Source of the DNA: Prevotella sp.
GTDB lineage: Bacteria > Bacteroidota > Bacteroidia > Bacteroidales > Bacteroidaceae
Assembly (NCBI GenBank): GCA_017960525.1
Contig: JAGCZA010000025.1
Location: forward strand, 1 to 52,538
DNA length: 52,538 nucleotides
Reading direction: 5' to 3'
Part shown: positions 1 through 6,986 of the stretch, piece after piece
Numbering within the stretch: the stretch's first letter is position 1
Layout: the number at the start of each line of letters is the position of its first letter
Notes under the pieces: generated by a model
Database searches by the model: none
Told to the model about the DNA's origin: nothing
The model's input: the letters and a program-made list of their open reading frames with translations, nothing else
Program-made: the position numbers and the translations under genes

Positions 1-1
1 A

Positions 2-229
2 AAGTACATTGGCTATGCCCACAGCGGCGAGGACGTGATACTGAAATCGCGGGCCGGCAACGTCAGGCTCATACCCGTCGATAAGAGTGAAGAAACAGCG
101 CAAGGGAGAAACAAAGTATATATAGAGGATGGGGAGGTGAAGGTAGACATAGAAACAGAAACTATGGAGCCCGAGGAGTTGAGGGTATTGCTGCACAAAA
201 TGGTTGATTTGGAATATTCGCTACCATGA
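2..229 (+). CDS. Antitoxin of a Phd/YefM-like TA pair, 5' end cut by window
   Basis: The frame is open from base 2, so the start lies outside the window. The first residues (KYIGYAHSGEDVILKSRAGN) nearly match residues 14-33 of the complete antitoxin at 1150-1404, which suggests a Phd/YefM-type DNA-binding N-terminus. After about residue 30 the two diverge completely; here the tail is acidic (DGEVKVDIETETMEPEEL), as expected for a toxin-binding segment. The stop overlaps the next start (ATGA), so it is translationally coupled to the toxin-like gene. Family assignment rests on length, layout and similarity to the sibling copy. It probably autorepresses its operon. Confidence 0.7.
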   Translation, partial: KYIGYAHSGEDVILKSRAGNVRLIPVDKSEETAQGRNKVYIEDGEVKVDIETETMEPEELRVLLHKMVDLEYSLP

Positions 230-522
230 AATACAAGGCAAAGAAACGATGCTCAAATAATATTGTGAAGTTCTATCTGAATGTGTCGAGGAAATATAAA
301 CACACATATTCAAATGCTCTGATGCATAAGAACATTGATGATGCCATCGACGCAATGTTTCTCATAGAAAAGACGCTACAGCGGCGCAAGCCGACAATAA
401 CCAGGTGGCAAAACCACGGATGGCACATGGCTAACACCGACAAATGGTACTACGCATACACCATCGACGGCGACACGATAACAATACAAGACGCCTGCCA
501 CGCGCAGAACATACACGAATAG
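226..522 (+). CDS. Putative RelE/ParE-type toxin, 98 aa
   Basis: A small basic protein whose start overlaps the antitoxin stop by ATGA, the classic TA arrangement. The C-terminal half has alternating strands (WHMANTDKWYYAYTIDGDTI) ending in DACHAQNIHE, which resembles the last strands of RelE/ParE-fold toxins (kWyyay.i..d.i.i.da.h.qn). No signal peptide or membrane segment is present. If the family is right it would be an mRNA interferase or gyrase poison neutralised by the upstream protein. I do not recognise the exact subfamily. The toxin call depends partly on gene context. Confidence 0.55.
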   Translation: MKYKAKKRCSNNIVKFYLNVSRKYKHTYSNALMHKNIDDAIDAMFLIEKTLQRRKPTITRWQNHGWHMANTDKWYYAYTIDGDTITIQDACHAQNIHE

Positions 523-529
523 GCTTATG

Positions 530-810
530 CTTGCGCTTTGCAAAGTGACGCAGCCGGCTGTGCTAAAACGTGTTAAAAGTTTTGGCGGTCTCGGAAATAA
601 CACATACCTTTGCAAGCTGCAAGAAAGCATATTGCACGGAAGACGAACAGATACAAAATGACGGCTATACAACTGAACGCTGAAATCTATCGCACTATGA
701 GTGTGATAGCAGAGGACGAGGGACTGCTCAAGCAGGCCCTGAAATACTTGAAGAAACTGGCCACCAAAAAGCAGGACGACACCCTGATGACCAAGGAGGA
801 GTTCTTCGCA
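530..810 (+). repeat. 281-bp near-identical direct repeat, copy A
   Basis: Bases 530-810 match 1845-2125 with only scattered differences and the same length. The repeat contains a decayed leader/signal-peptide fragment (CTTGCGCTTTGCAAAGTGAC...), the promoter and the first 51 codons of the antitoxin. It stops where the antitoxin switches from the conserved N-terminus to a cassette-specific C-terminus. Confidence 0.9.
580..612 (+). promoter_or_regulatory. Bacteroidota-type promoter of TA cassette 2
   Basis: TTTTGG at 580-585 (-33 element) and TACCTTTG at 605-612 (-7 element) match the Bacteroidota sigma-ABfr consensus. The promoter is identical in the copy at 1895-1927. Confidence 0.75.
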
Positions 811-906
811 CGAGTGGACAAGGCAAAGCAGGGAAAGGCTGTGGCTATGTTGCCAAATGAAAACCTCACAGATTTTCTTAGAAGACAAGGCAATGCTGTG
901 GGTTGA
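658..906 (+). CDS. TA antitoxin, 82 aa, toxin partner deleted
   Basis: Starts at ATG 658 (MTAIQLNAEIYRTMSVIAED). An upstream TTG at 610 lies inside the -7 promoter element and cannot be the start. The first 51 residues are almost identical to the antitoxin at 1973-2218 (LLKQALKYLKKLATKK). The tail then differs: here it is MLPNENLTDFLRRQG, there FSNLDDMHAWLNSL. The N-terminal part would be the DNA-binding or dimerisation region and the tail the toxin-binding region, by analogy with other small antitoxins. Downstream only the last 24 codons of a toxin remain, so this antitoxin appears orphaned. Confidence 0.75.
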   Translation: MTAIQLNAEIYRTMSVIAEDEGLLKQALKYLKKLATKKQDDTLMTKEEFFARVDKAKQGKAVAMLPNENLTDFLRRQGNAVG

Positions 907-977
907 TATACGAAATACATGACAAGGAGGTCTTAGTCGTCGTACTTACTGCCTACGGACACTACAACGATAAATAA
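903..977 (+). pseudogene. C-terminal remnant of a Txe/YoeB-like toxin
   Basis: In the frame ending with TAA at 975-977 the sequence reads IYEIHDKEVLVVVLTAYGHYNDK. This closely parallels the end of the intact toxin at 2261-2494 (VYRIFETEVHVELLSAYGHYNDK). The N-terminal three quarters, including the start, are missing, and the remnant begins right at the antitoxin stop. This implies an internal deletion that removed the toxin body while keeping the antitoxin. Confidence 0.8.
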
Positions 978-1017
978 ACAGAAACGACAATAAACCCTTT
1001 TTTTACTAACTAATTTT

Positions 1018-1077
1018 ATGAGAAAACTAAAACTTTTACTCGCACTCTGCATGGTGGCAATTGCCAACGTGTGCTAA
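1018..1077 (+). pseudogene. Truncated signal-peptide leader, copy of the 2543 gene start
   Basis: A 19-codon frame MRKLKLLLALCMVAIANVC ends at TAA 1075-1077. Its start and the T-rich upstream stretch (TTTACTAACTAA) match the start of the secreted-protein gene at 2543 (MRKLKLLIAAAALLVGG). It lies exactly between two TA cassettes. It looks like a relic of the same gene's 5' end, cut by insertion of the following cassette, rather than a functional peptide. Confidence 0.65.
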
Positions 1078-1090
1078 ATCGTGTTAAAAG

Positions 1091-1123
1091 TTTTGGCGGT
1101 ATAAGGAATAAGGAGTAATTTTG
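1091..1123 (+). promoter_or_regulatory. Promoter of TA cassette 3
   Basis: TTTTGG at 1091-1096 and TAATTTTG at 1116-1123, with the correct spacing, 27 bp before the antitoxin ATG at 1150. The upstream flank (CGTGTTAAAAGTTTTGGCGG) is shared with the other two TA promoters; the spacer and -7 differ. Confidence 0.7.
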
Positions 1124-1149
1124 CAAACGCACATATAAGTTTTAGAGGC

Positions 1150-1404
1150 ATGATAGTAACAGGCAGGGACTTCAGGGCAAACCAGTCGAGGTACATAGGC
1201 ATTGCCCACAGCGGCGAGGACGTGATACTGAAATCGCGAGCCGGAAGCGTCAGGCTGATACCCGTAGACACGAGCAAGAAAAATGCAGGACGCAGAGACC
1301 TGGCTGTAGAACTGCGCAGTGCGCTTTCCGACGTGAAAGAGTCTATGCAGGGGAAAAAGAAACTCTTAAGCTGGGAGGAACTGCTTGATGAACTGGACGA
1401 TTGA
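1150..1404 (+). CDS. Phd/YefM-like antitoxin, 84 aa
   Basis: MIVTGRDFRANQSRYIGIAH resembles the N-terminus of Phd/YefM antitoxins (short beta strand, then a helix with an RxN/Q pattern), followed by SGEDVILKSRAGSVRLIPVD, the equivalent of the G..v.iks.r....l.p core. The C-terminal third (LRSALSDVKESMQGKKKLLSWEELLDELDD) is helical and acidic at the end, fitting a toxin-binding tail. The gene overlaps the toxin start at 1385 by 20 bp. Its N-terminus is nearly identical to the partial antitoxin at base 2, whose C-terminus is unrelated. Confidence 0.8.
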   Translation: MIVTGRDFRANQSRYIGIAHSGEDVILKSRAGSVRLIPVDTSKKNAGRRDLAVELRSALSDVKESMQGKKKLLSWEELLDELDD

Positions 1405-1780
1405 GTTTACGCCCGACTTTTCCAAAGGAGCTAAAATCCTTTCTAAACGATACAAAAGTTTCAAGGATGACCTTAAGGATTTCAAAGACAGCATCATAAA
1501 GAATCCTTTCCAAGGAGCAGAATTATATCCTGGCATAAGGAAAATAAGAATGCCTATTGCCGCAAAAGGGAAAGGAAAAGCAGGCGGGGCAAGGGTCATC
1601 ACATTGACATTTTATGTGTCAGAAGAAGATGGAACTGTGAAGTTCTTGATTATATACGACAAGTCGGATGCAGACACGGTTGATGTGAGAGTCGTGAAAA
1701 GCATCGTAAAAGACTTAGGGTTGAACCTCGAAAGTCTTCAGAAAGAAGGAAGGCTGCAAAACAAAGAGGATGACAAATAA
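1385..1780 (+). CDS. RelE/ParE-family toxin, about 130 aa
   Basis: MNWTIEFTPDFSKGAKILSK begins a RelE-like fold with the two-helix hairpin (YKSFKDDLKDFKDSIIKNPF). The GIRKIRM and KGKGKAGGARVITLTF segments are the recognisable core of a RelE subgroup common in Bacteroidota, followed by LLIIYDK-type strand VKFLIIYDKSDADTVDV. Expected role is ribosome-dependent mRNA cleavage, held in check by the antitoxin that overlaps its 5' end. Two in-frame ATG codons (1385, 1388) are possible starts. Length is normal and the frame is intact, so this looks like the best-preserved pair in the array. Confidence 0.82.
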   Translation: MMNWTIEFTPDFSKGAKILSKRYKSFKDDLKDFKDSIIKNPFQGAELYPGIRKIRMPIAAKGKGKAGGARVITLTFYVSEEDGTVKFLIIYDKSDADTVDVRVVKSIVKDLGLNLESLQKEGRLQNKEDDK

Positions 1781-1823
1781 CAGAGAGAATAATTCACTTT
1801 TTTACTAACTAAATTGAATTATT

Positions 1824-1880
1824 ATAAGAAGACTAAAACCTTTACTTGCGCTTTGCAAAGTGACGCAGCCGGCTGTGCTA
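1824..1880 (+). pseudogene. Second decayed leader copy
   Basis: ATAAGAAGACTAAAACCTTT at 1824-1843 corresponds to ATGAGAAAACTAAAACTTTT at 1018, but the start codon is mutated to ATA. It is preceded by the same T-rich TTTACTAACTAA stretch and continues into the CTTGCGCTTTGCAAAGTGAC fragment that begins the 281-bp repeat. It is a relic of the 2543 gene's 5' end lying between TA cassettes 3 and 4. Confidence 0.6.
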
Positions 1881-2125
1881 AAACGTGTTAAAAGTTTTGG
1901 CGGTCTCGGAAATAACACATACCTTTGCAAGCTGCAAGAAAGCAGATAGAACGGAAGACGAACATATACAAAATGACGGCAATACAACTGAACGCTGAAA
2001 TCTATCGCGCCTTGAGTGAGATAGCAGAGGACGAGGGTCTGCTCAAGCAGGCCCTGAAATACTTGAAGAAACTGGCCACCAAAAAGCTGGACGAGACACT
2101 CATGACCAAGGAGGAGTTCTTCGCA
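1845..2125 (+). repeat. 281-bp near-identical direct repeat, copy B
   Basis: Partner of the repeat at 530-810, same length. It covers leader relic, promoter (1895-1927) and antitoxin N-terminus, ending at GAGTTCTTCGCA in both copies. The copies are close enough to allow homologous recombination that would delete the 1.3 kb between them. Confidence 0.9.
1895..1927 (+). promoter_or_regulatory. Promoter of TA cassette 4 and probably of the 2543 operon
   Basis: TTTTGG at 1895-1900 and TACCTTTG at 1920-1927. No other TAnnTTTG element is visible between here and the secreted-protein start at 2543, so this is the nearest candidate promoter for the genes up to the terminator at 6828-6866. Confidence 0.65.
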
Positions 2126-2218
2126 AAACTTGACAGGGCAGAGAAAGACATTGCAGAAGGGAAGGGAATAAGATTCTCTAATCTTGACGATATGCACGCT
2201 TGGCTTAATTCTTTGTAG
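1973..2218 (+). CDS. TA antitoxin, 81 aa, paired with Txe-like toxin
   Basis: ATG 1973 begins MTAIQLNAEIYRALSEIAED, the same N-terminus as the antitoxin at 658. The C-terminus (GKGIRFSNLDDMHAWLNSL) is specific to this copy. It is followed after a few bases by a Txe/YoeB-like toxin. Because its putative DNA-binding part and promoter match those of cassette 2, the two cassettes may cross-regulate, while neutralisation would stay toxin-specific. Confidence 0.78.
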   Translation: MTAIQLNAEIYRALSEIAEDEGLLKQALKYLKKLATKKLDETLMTKEEFFAKLDRAEKDIAEGKGIRFSNLDDMHAWLNSL

Positions 2219-2260
2219 GGCTATGTACAACAAATTTACTCGCCAGACGCAAAACTTGAT

Positions 2261-2494
2261 TTGGCAAAGCTCAAAAAGGACGAACCGGCCAATTTCAAGA
2301 AAGCAGTAAATCTGTTAGACGAAATAGCCTTCCACCCTAAAACAGGAACAGGACATCCAGAACCGTTAAAGGGAAAGCCAGAAGGCCGATGGAGCAGACA
2401 GATTACGAAAAAGCACAGATTGGTCTATCGGATTTTTGAAACAGAGGTACATGTGGAACTCCTCTCTGCCTACGGGCACTACAACGATAAATAA
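2261..2494 (+). CDS. Txe/YoeB-like toxin, start codon doubtful
   Basis: The protein carries the Txe/YoeB signature: HPKTGTGHPEPLKG, then RWSRQITKKHRLVYRI and the terminal LLSAYGHYNDK. Such toxins cleave mRNA at the ribosome A site. The reading frame actually extends upstream to the antitoxin stop (GYVQQIYSPDAKLDLAKLK), which is where the normal N-terminus should be, but that stretch has no ATG in frame. The ATG at 2223 is in another frame. Either translation starts at TTG 2261, losing the first strand and part of a helix, or a 1-bp frameshift has crippled the toxin. Function is therefore uncertain. Confidence 0.7.
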   Translation: MAKLKKDEPANFKKAVNLLDEIAFHPKTGTGHPEPLKGKPEGRWSRQITKKHRLVYRIFETEVHVELLSAYGHYNDK

Positions 2495-2542
2495 ACAGAA
2501 ACGAAAACAAACCCTTTTTTTATTAACTAAATTTATTATCTT

Positions 2543-5500
2543 ATGAGAAAATTAAAACTTTTAATCGCGGCCGCTGCACTGCTCGTTGGTGGTGCCTTGA
2601 CTGCAAATGCCTACACAACGTCAGATTTGACGAGTGCGGGGTGGACGCAAGTTACTGAAAGTTCCATTACCGGAGTTAGTGACAATTATTATGTGTTGGT
2701 TGATGCAAATTCTTCCGCTTATGTAATGTCAAACGACGCTTCACATTTCCGTCCCTGTTACAAAACAATTGCTGACCCTGTAGCAAATCCTTCTTTCGTT
2801 TGGATGCTTGAAGGAAGTAACAACAAATTTTATCTGAAGAGTGCCTCCACCGGTGCATATTTCAAGCAGGCAAGTGGCTGGAACACTTCTGTAGGCTACC
2901 CACGTGACAGCCGCAACAAAGCTACTATTGAGTTTACTGCAAGCGACGGAAAGTACAGCTTGAAGTGTATTGAATCTAACGCATTGGTTGGCCACTGGAA
3001 TGATAATGGTGCTGCTGTAGAATCGGATGGTGAGAATATAGCAGCAAACAAGGCAGAGAAAGATGCTCCAGGCTTTTATCTTTATTCCATATCTAAAGCC
3101 ACTTTCGACGCAGCTTTAGTTTCCTCACGCTTGTCTGCTGTTTCTGCTGCTACTAAGGCATCGCCTGTAGAAATTACATCATGGATTCAGAATGCCGACT
3201 GGAGTGGTGACTGGGGAGGTTGGGAATGTACATTAACTTCTTCCGGTAATATGCAATGGGGACAACACACTCTTGAATCATGGAGTGCTAACAACGTTGT
3301 TGTGAAGCAGGAGTTGATAGGCGTTCCCAACGGTCTTTACAGGTTTGTTGGTGACGTAATCTCCGGCCCTGGTGCAGCCAAGGCTGCCTACGTTTTTGCT
3401 ACTGGTGACGAAAAGGTAAGCAGTACGGTTGTTTCTGCTGAGGCTAGTGAAAACAACTATACCACCATGTCGAATGAGGTCGCAGGCAAAACGCTGACAG
3501 CTGACAATGTATATGTATCCAACAATGAAATTACAGTTGGACTGGACCAGTCAACAGGTTGGGTAGTAGTAGACAACTTCAAACTCTTCTATTATGGACC
3601 AACAATCAAAGGTAATGCCGTAGAGTTCACTACTGGCAACGCGGTTGCTGTTGACCAATGGTATTATTTTGACGTTGCTGCTACTGGTGACTATGCTATT
3701 ACTTCGACTGGCGACTTGACAGATATCGTTTATACAACAGATGGGACTATCTTGATTGAAGACGAAGCCACTGTCACCGCTAATCCTACTGCTGTAACTG
3801 CTTTGACCGTAGGACGCATCTATTTCAAAGCCGCTAATGTAGCTACTATTACTATAGCTCCTGACACATATTCCTATGAAGTAAATGCCCCGACTGCAAG
3901 TATTGCTGACGCTTCATATATCAAGGCTCTTACAACCATCAGCTTCGACTTCACGACTTCCGCTTCCACCAATGACCCCGCCGCAACATTTGCTCTGCTG
4001 AACAGCTCTGCAACTGCCTCTTTGAAACTTGCTGGTGCAGAAGTGGCAACAGGTGCTCTTTCGCTGGATGGGAAAGTCTTGACTGCAACTTTCTCTGGAG
4101 TCTCACTTTCGCTGGGATCTACTTATACCGTTGAGATTGCTGCTGATGTCGTTGGTTATGAAAGCCAAGCCACCAATGCTGCTATTTCCACTTCATTTAA
4201 GACTGGAACTATTGCTGAAGGTGTTTACTATTTCAAGAAGAAGGACGCTGACCTCTACATTACTCGTGGTGGATGGTACGGAACTGAAGGTGTCGTAGAC
4301 AACTTTGGCCTGTCATTCGAAGCCGCTTTGCAGAGCGATGGTACATATACGTTGAAGAATGTTGACCATTCATTAGCAGCAAACGCTGATAAGTTCCTGA
4401 ATGGTAGCGGTTCAACCTATACAGACCAGGGTGCCTTCAACTGGATAATCGAGGCTACTGAAGGAGGTTATTACCTGCGTCCCAGCAATACGGAGTATAT
4501 GGTTTCCACACCTCACGGTGAATATCCTTATAGCTATTTGTCGAAGACAACTGATGTAAGTGCTGCCTACGTATGGAATTTGCTCAACAAGAGCGAATAT
4601 GCTACTGCTCTTGCAGCCGCCAAGAATAAGCAAGCTGCTGCCATTGCCGCTGCTGCTGGCGTTTCCGCAACAACGGTCGCTGAGTTGGAGTCGACTCTGG
4701 CTTCTGATTTCGGTGCTACTGATATGACCTCAAATATCACCAACGCTGCCTTGACTAAAAATATGGATGGTTGGACTCAGGTTAAGTATAATGGTGTAAC
4801 ATATAAAGATGCCGATGCCAATGGTACTACTGCTGAGATTTGGAACTCTACTGGTGGCGTAAAACAGGAAGTCACCGGTCTGCCAAAGGGTCTTTACAAG
4901 GTTACTGTTGTCGCTACTTGGCGTCCTGGTAACATGGCTACAGCAACACGTGTAGGTGCTGAGGCTAATACAACTGCTTGGATGTATGCAAATACTGCCA
5001 CAGAGACAAATATTACACAGTTGAAGAGCTGGTATGAAGGTGGCGCTTCTATCAATAGCCGTGCTGACCTTGTCACCAATAAGGCAAATTACATAAATAC
5101 GACTTATGTGTATGTTGCAGATGGTGAGTCTTTGACAATTGGATTGGCTTCTCCGAGCTTCTGTGTAGAGCCTTGGTTCCCGTTCTTTGATTGGAAGCTC
5201 ACACGCTACGAGGCTAAGCCTACTGCTGCAGAGAAACAAGCACTTGAAGATGCAATCACCGCTGCTGAGGCTAACACTCTCGGTTTTGAGACTGGTGAGT
5301 ATGCTCCCTACAATAACATTGCTGCCCTTGAAGCTCTTACTGCAGCAAAGGCTCTCGACACTGATGCAGCTTCTGGTGCTGCTGTTGTAGAAGCAACTAC
5401 TGCTTTGACTGGTGCTACTTGGACTGCCAACACTGCTGAGGTGAATGCAATCTACTGGAAGACTGACTATACTGCTGGCGACAAAGCTTCTGATGGCTAT

Positions 5501-6562
5501 GTGCATCCTATCGGCTGGACAAATACTGGATATAACACCCGCATCATGTGCGCAGCCAACGATGCAACAGCCAATCCTGCTATGACAACCATCGGCACAG
5601 CTGTGTTCTCCAAGTTTAACACTACGTATGGTGAGACTACTGGATATACAATGCCGCTGAAGGCTGGTAAGATTTACAAGATTACATTCAAATATTGCGG
5701 ATGGGGTAATAACCCGACAACGAATGTTGTATTGACTGACCCTGAATCAAATGCTATATCTTTGGCTCCTGGCTTCAAGCCGGAAACAAACGATGGAAAT
5801 ACAAATGCTGATCATTGGTATGATTATACGGGTTACTTTGTTTCTACAGCCGCTGGCAATTATGTGCTTGCTCTGAACAAGGTTGATAACGGTCAGCAGC
5901 AGATTGCATGGGCTGATATGCAGCTTGTTTCTGCAACAGAAATCGAGTTCGCCGATGGCTCAGTTCCCACTTACGCTCCCGGCACCTATCCTACTGTGAA
6001 GATTTCTCGCTCACTGACAGCTGGCAAGTGGGCTACCGCTATCTATCCATTCGAAGTGAGTGGTGTGGATGGTCTGACCATTGCTAACCTTAACAGCTAC
6101 AATGGTGGTACTCTTGACTTCTCGACCGCTACTGCCAGTGAGGCTAATAAGCCATTCCTGATGAAGGCTGCTGCTGATAAGGCTGAAATTAGCGTGAGCG
6201 ATGTGGCTGTGGCTGCTGCCGCCGCTACCGATGTCACTGCTGGCGACGCTTCGCTGAAGGGTGTCTATGCATCGACCGACATTGATAATAGCAAGACGAA
6301 CTATGTGATGAGCAGCAACTCCCTTTATCCTGTTGGAACAGCCGGTGCTACTATTCCTGCTTACCGCGCTTACATCCAGCTGGCAGAGGCTGCACCCGCT
6401 CGTCTGAGCTTTGCTATCGACGGTCAGGAGACTACTGGCATCGAAGGTATCAGCGTGGTTGAGAGCGAGAACGGTGTGGTTTACAATCTGCAGGGCCAGC
6501 GTGTTATGAGTGCCCAGAAGGGCCTCTACATCAAGGATGGCAAGAAGGTTGTCCGCAAGTAA
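2543..6562 (+). CDS. Large secreted surface protein, 1339 aa, with C-terminal sorting-like tail
   Basis: A signal peptide is clear (MRKLKLLIAAAALLVGGALTANA). The mature protein is Ala/Thr/Ser-rich and beta-rich, with no enzymatic motif that I recognise. Two jelly-roll-like segments share the pattern KQE..G.P.GLY: residues about 205-355 and 730-890. Between them is an Ig-like stretch (about 450-560); a short helical FIVAR-like segment follows (about 895-960), then another carbohydrate-binding-like segment. The last 28 residues (VYNLQGQRVMSAQKG...DGKKVVRK) match the terminal tail of other secreted proteins in this window. It is co-directional with TA cassette 4 and the 62-aa gene. Likely a cell-surface adhesin or glycan binder; function is not established. 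Confidence 0.75.
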   Translation: MRKLKLLIAAAALLVGGALTANAYTTSDLTSAGWTQVTESSITGVSDNYYVLVDANSSAYVMSNDASHFRPCYKTIADPVANPSFVWMLEGSNNKFYLKSASTGAYFKQASGWNTSVGYPRDSRNKATIEFTASDGKYSLKCIESNALVGHWNDNGAAVESDGENIAANKAEKDAPGFYLYSISKATFDAALVSSRLSAVSAATKASPVEITSWIQNADWSGDWGGWECTLTSSGNMQWGQHTLESWSANNVVVKQELIGVPNGLYRFVGDVISGPGAAKAAYVFATGDEKVSSTVVSAEASENNYTTMSNEVAGKTLTADNVYVSNNEITVGLDQSTGWVVVDNFKLFYYGPTIKGNAVEFTTGNAVAVDQWYYFDVAATGDYAITSTGDLTDIVYTTDGTILIEDEATVTANPTAVTALTVGRIYFKAANVATITIAPDTYSYEVNAPTASIADASYIKALTTISFDFTTSASTNDPAATFALLNSSATASLKLAGAEVATGALSLDGKVLTATFSGVSLSLGSTYTVEIAADVVGYESQATNAAISTSFKTGTIAEGVYYFKKKDADLYITRGGWYGTEGVVDNFGLSFEAALQSDGTYTLKNVDHSLAANADKFLNGSGSTYTDQGAFNWIIEATEGGYYLRPSNTEYMVSTPHGEYPYSYLSKTTDVSAAYVWNLLNKSEYATALAAAKNKQAAAIAAAAGVSATTVAELESTLASDFGATDMTSNITNAALTKNMDGWTQVKYNGVTYKDADANGTTAEIWNSTGGVKQEVTGLPKGLYKVTVVATWRPGNMATATRVGAEANTTAWMYANTATETNITQLKSWYEGGASINSRADLVTNKANYINTTYVYVADGESLTIGLASPSFCVEPWFPFFDWKLTRYEAKPTAAEKQALEDAITAAEANTLGFETGEYAPYNNIAALEALTAAKALDTDAASGAAVVEATTALTGATWTANTAEVNAIYWKTDYTAGDKASDGYVHPIGWTNTGYNTRIMCAANDATANPAMTTIGTAVFSKFNTTYGETTGYTMPLKAGKIYKITFKYCGWGNNPTTNVVLTDPESNAISLAPGFKPETNDGNTNADHWYDYTGYFVSTAAGNYVLALNKVDNGQQQIAWADMQLVSATEIEFADGSVPTYAPGTYPTVKISRSLTAGKWATAIYPFEVSGVDGLTIANLNSYNGGTLDFSTATASEANKPFLMKAAADKAEISVSDVAVAAAAATDVTAGDASLKGVYASTDIDNSKTNYVMSSNSLYPVGTAGATIPAYRAYIQLAEAAPARLSFAIDGQETTGIEGISVVESENGVVYNLQGQRVMSAQKGLYIKDGKKVVRK

Positions 6563-6601
6563 GATTGATATTATTTATAAACTTAAAAAACGAATATAAC
6601 A

Positions 6602-6790
6602 ATGAAAACATATATCAAACCGACAACGGAAGAAATCTTGGTCAAGGTTCAGCCGCTTATGAATGCCTCACCAGTAAATAAAGTGACTGGCTTGGGAGAT
6701 GATGTGTCAGTAAGCACGACTGAATTTGACCCCAATACTCAAACAGTTGAATCCCGTCGCCTGGACCTTTGGGGTGATGACGAAGAATAA
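6602..6790 (+). CDS. Small protein of 62 aa, MKTYIKPTTEEI type
   Basis: Starts MKTYIKPTTEEILVKVQPLM and ends in an acidic, tryptophan-containing tail (RRLDLWGDDEE). There is a serine-proline step (NASPVNK) and a GLGDDV stretch in the middle. I recall similar short proteins beginning MKk.Y.kP..E in many Bacteroidales, usually annotated hypothetical. It sits 39 bp after the large secreted protein and before a strong terminator, so it is probably co-transcribed. No signal peptide, cysteine or transmembrane segment is seen. Function unknown. Confidence 0.6.
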   Translation: MKTYIKPTTEEILVKVQPLMNASPVNKVTGLGDDVSVSTTEFDPNTQTVESRRLDLWGDDEE

Positions 6791-6827
6791 AAAAGCTTAG
6801 CCTAACATAAGTTTTAATTAGAAAAAG

Positions 6828-6866
6828 GCCCTGCACGTTACTGAAAAGCAACTTGCAGGGCTTTTT
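6828..6866 (+). terminator. Rho-independent terminator
   Basis: GCCCTGCA at 6828-6835 pairs with TGCAGGGC at 6854-6861, followed by five T. It closes the operon ending with the 62-aa gene. Its sequence closely resembles the terminator at 8161-8196. Confidence 0.88.
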
Positions 6867-6947
6867 GTGCATCGCATAGCGGACTGCGCCCTGAACTGTG
6901 TTTTCCTGCCGAAGGATTTTTGGAATAATATTAAAATTTCCAAAACG

Positions 6948-6979
6948 TTTGGCGGTTCGTCGATTATTGCGTAATTTTG
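6948..6979 (+). promoter_or_regulatory. Promoter of the 6987 gene
   Basis: TTTGG at 6948-6952 and TAATTTTG at 6972-6979. The start codon at 6987 lies only 8 bp after the -7 element, so either the mRNA has almost no leader or translation begins at the second ATG (6999). Confidence 0.7.
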
Positions 6980-6986
6980 CATCACA

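Noticed and set aside
530-2125. Integron-like cassette array with attC sites
   Set aside because: The inter-cassette repeats contain GTTAAAA but no paired RYYYAAC/GTTRRRY ends, and no integrase gene is in view. They are better explained as leader stubs plus homologous repeats.
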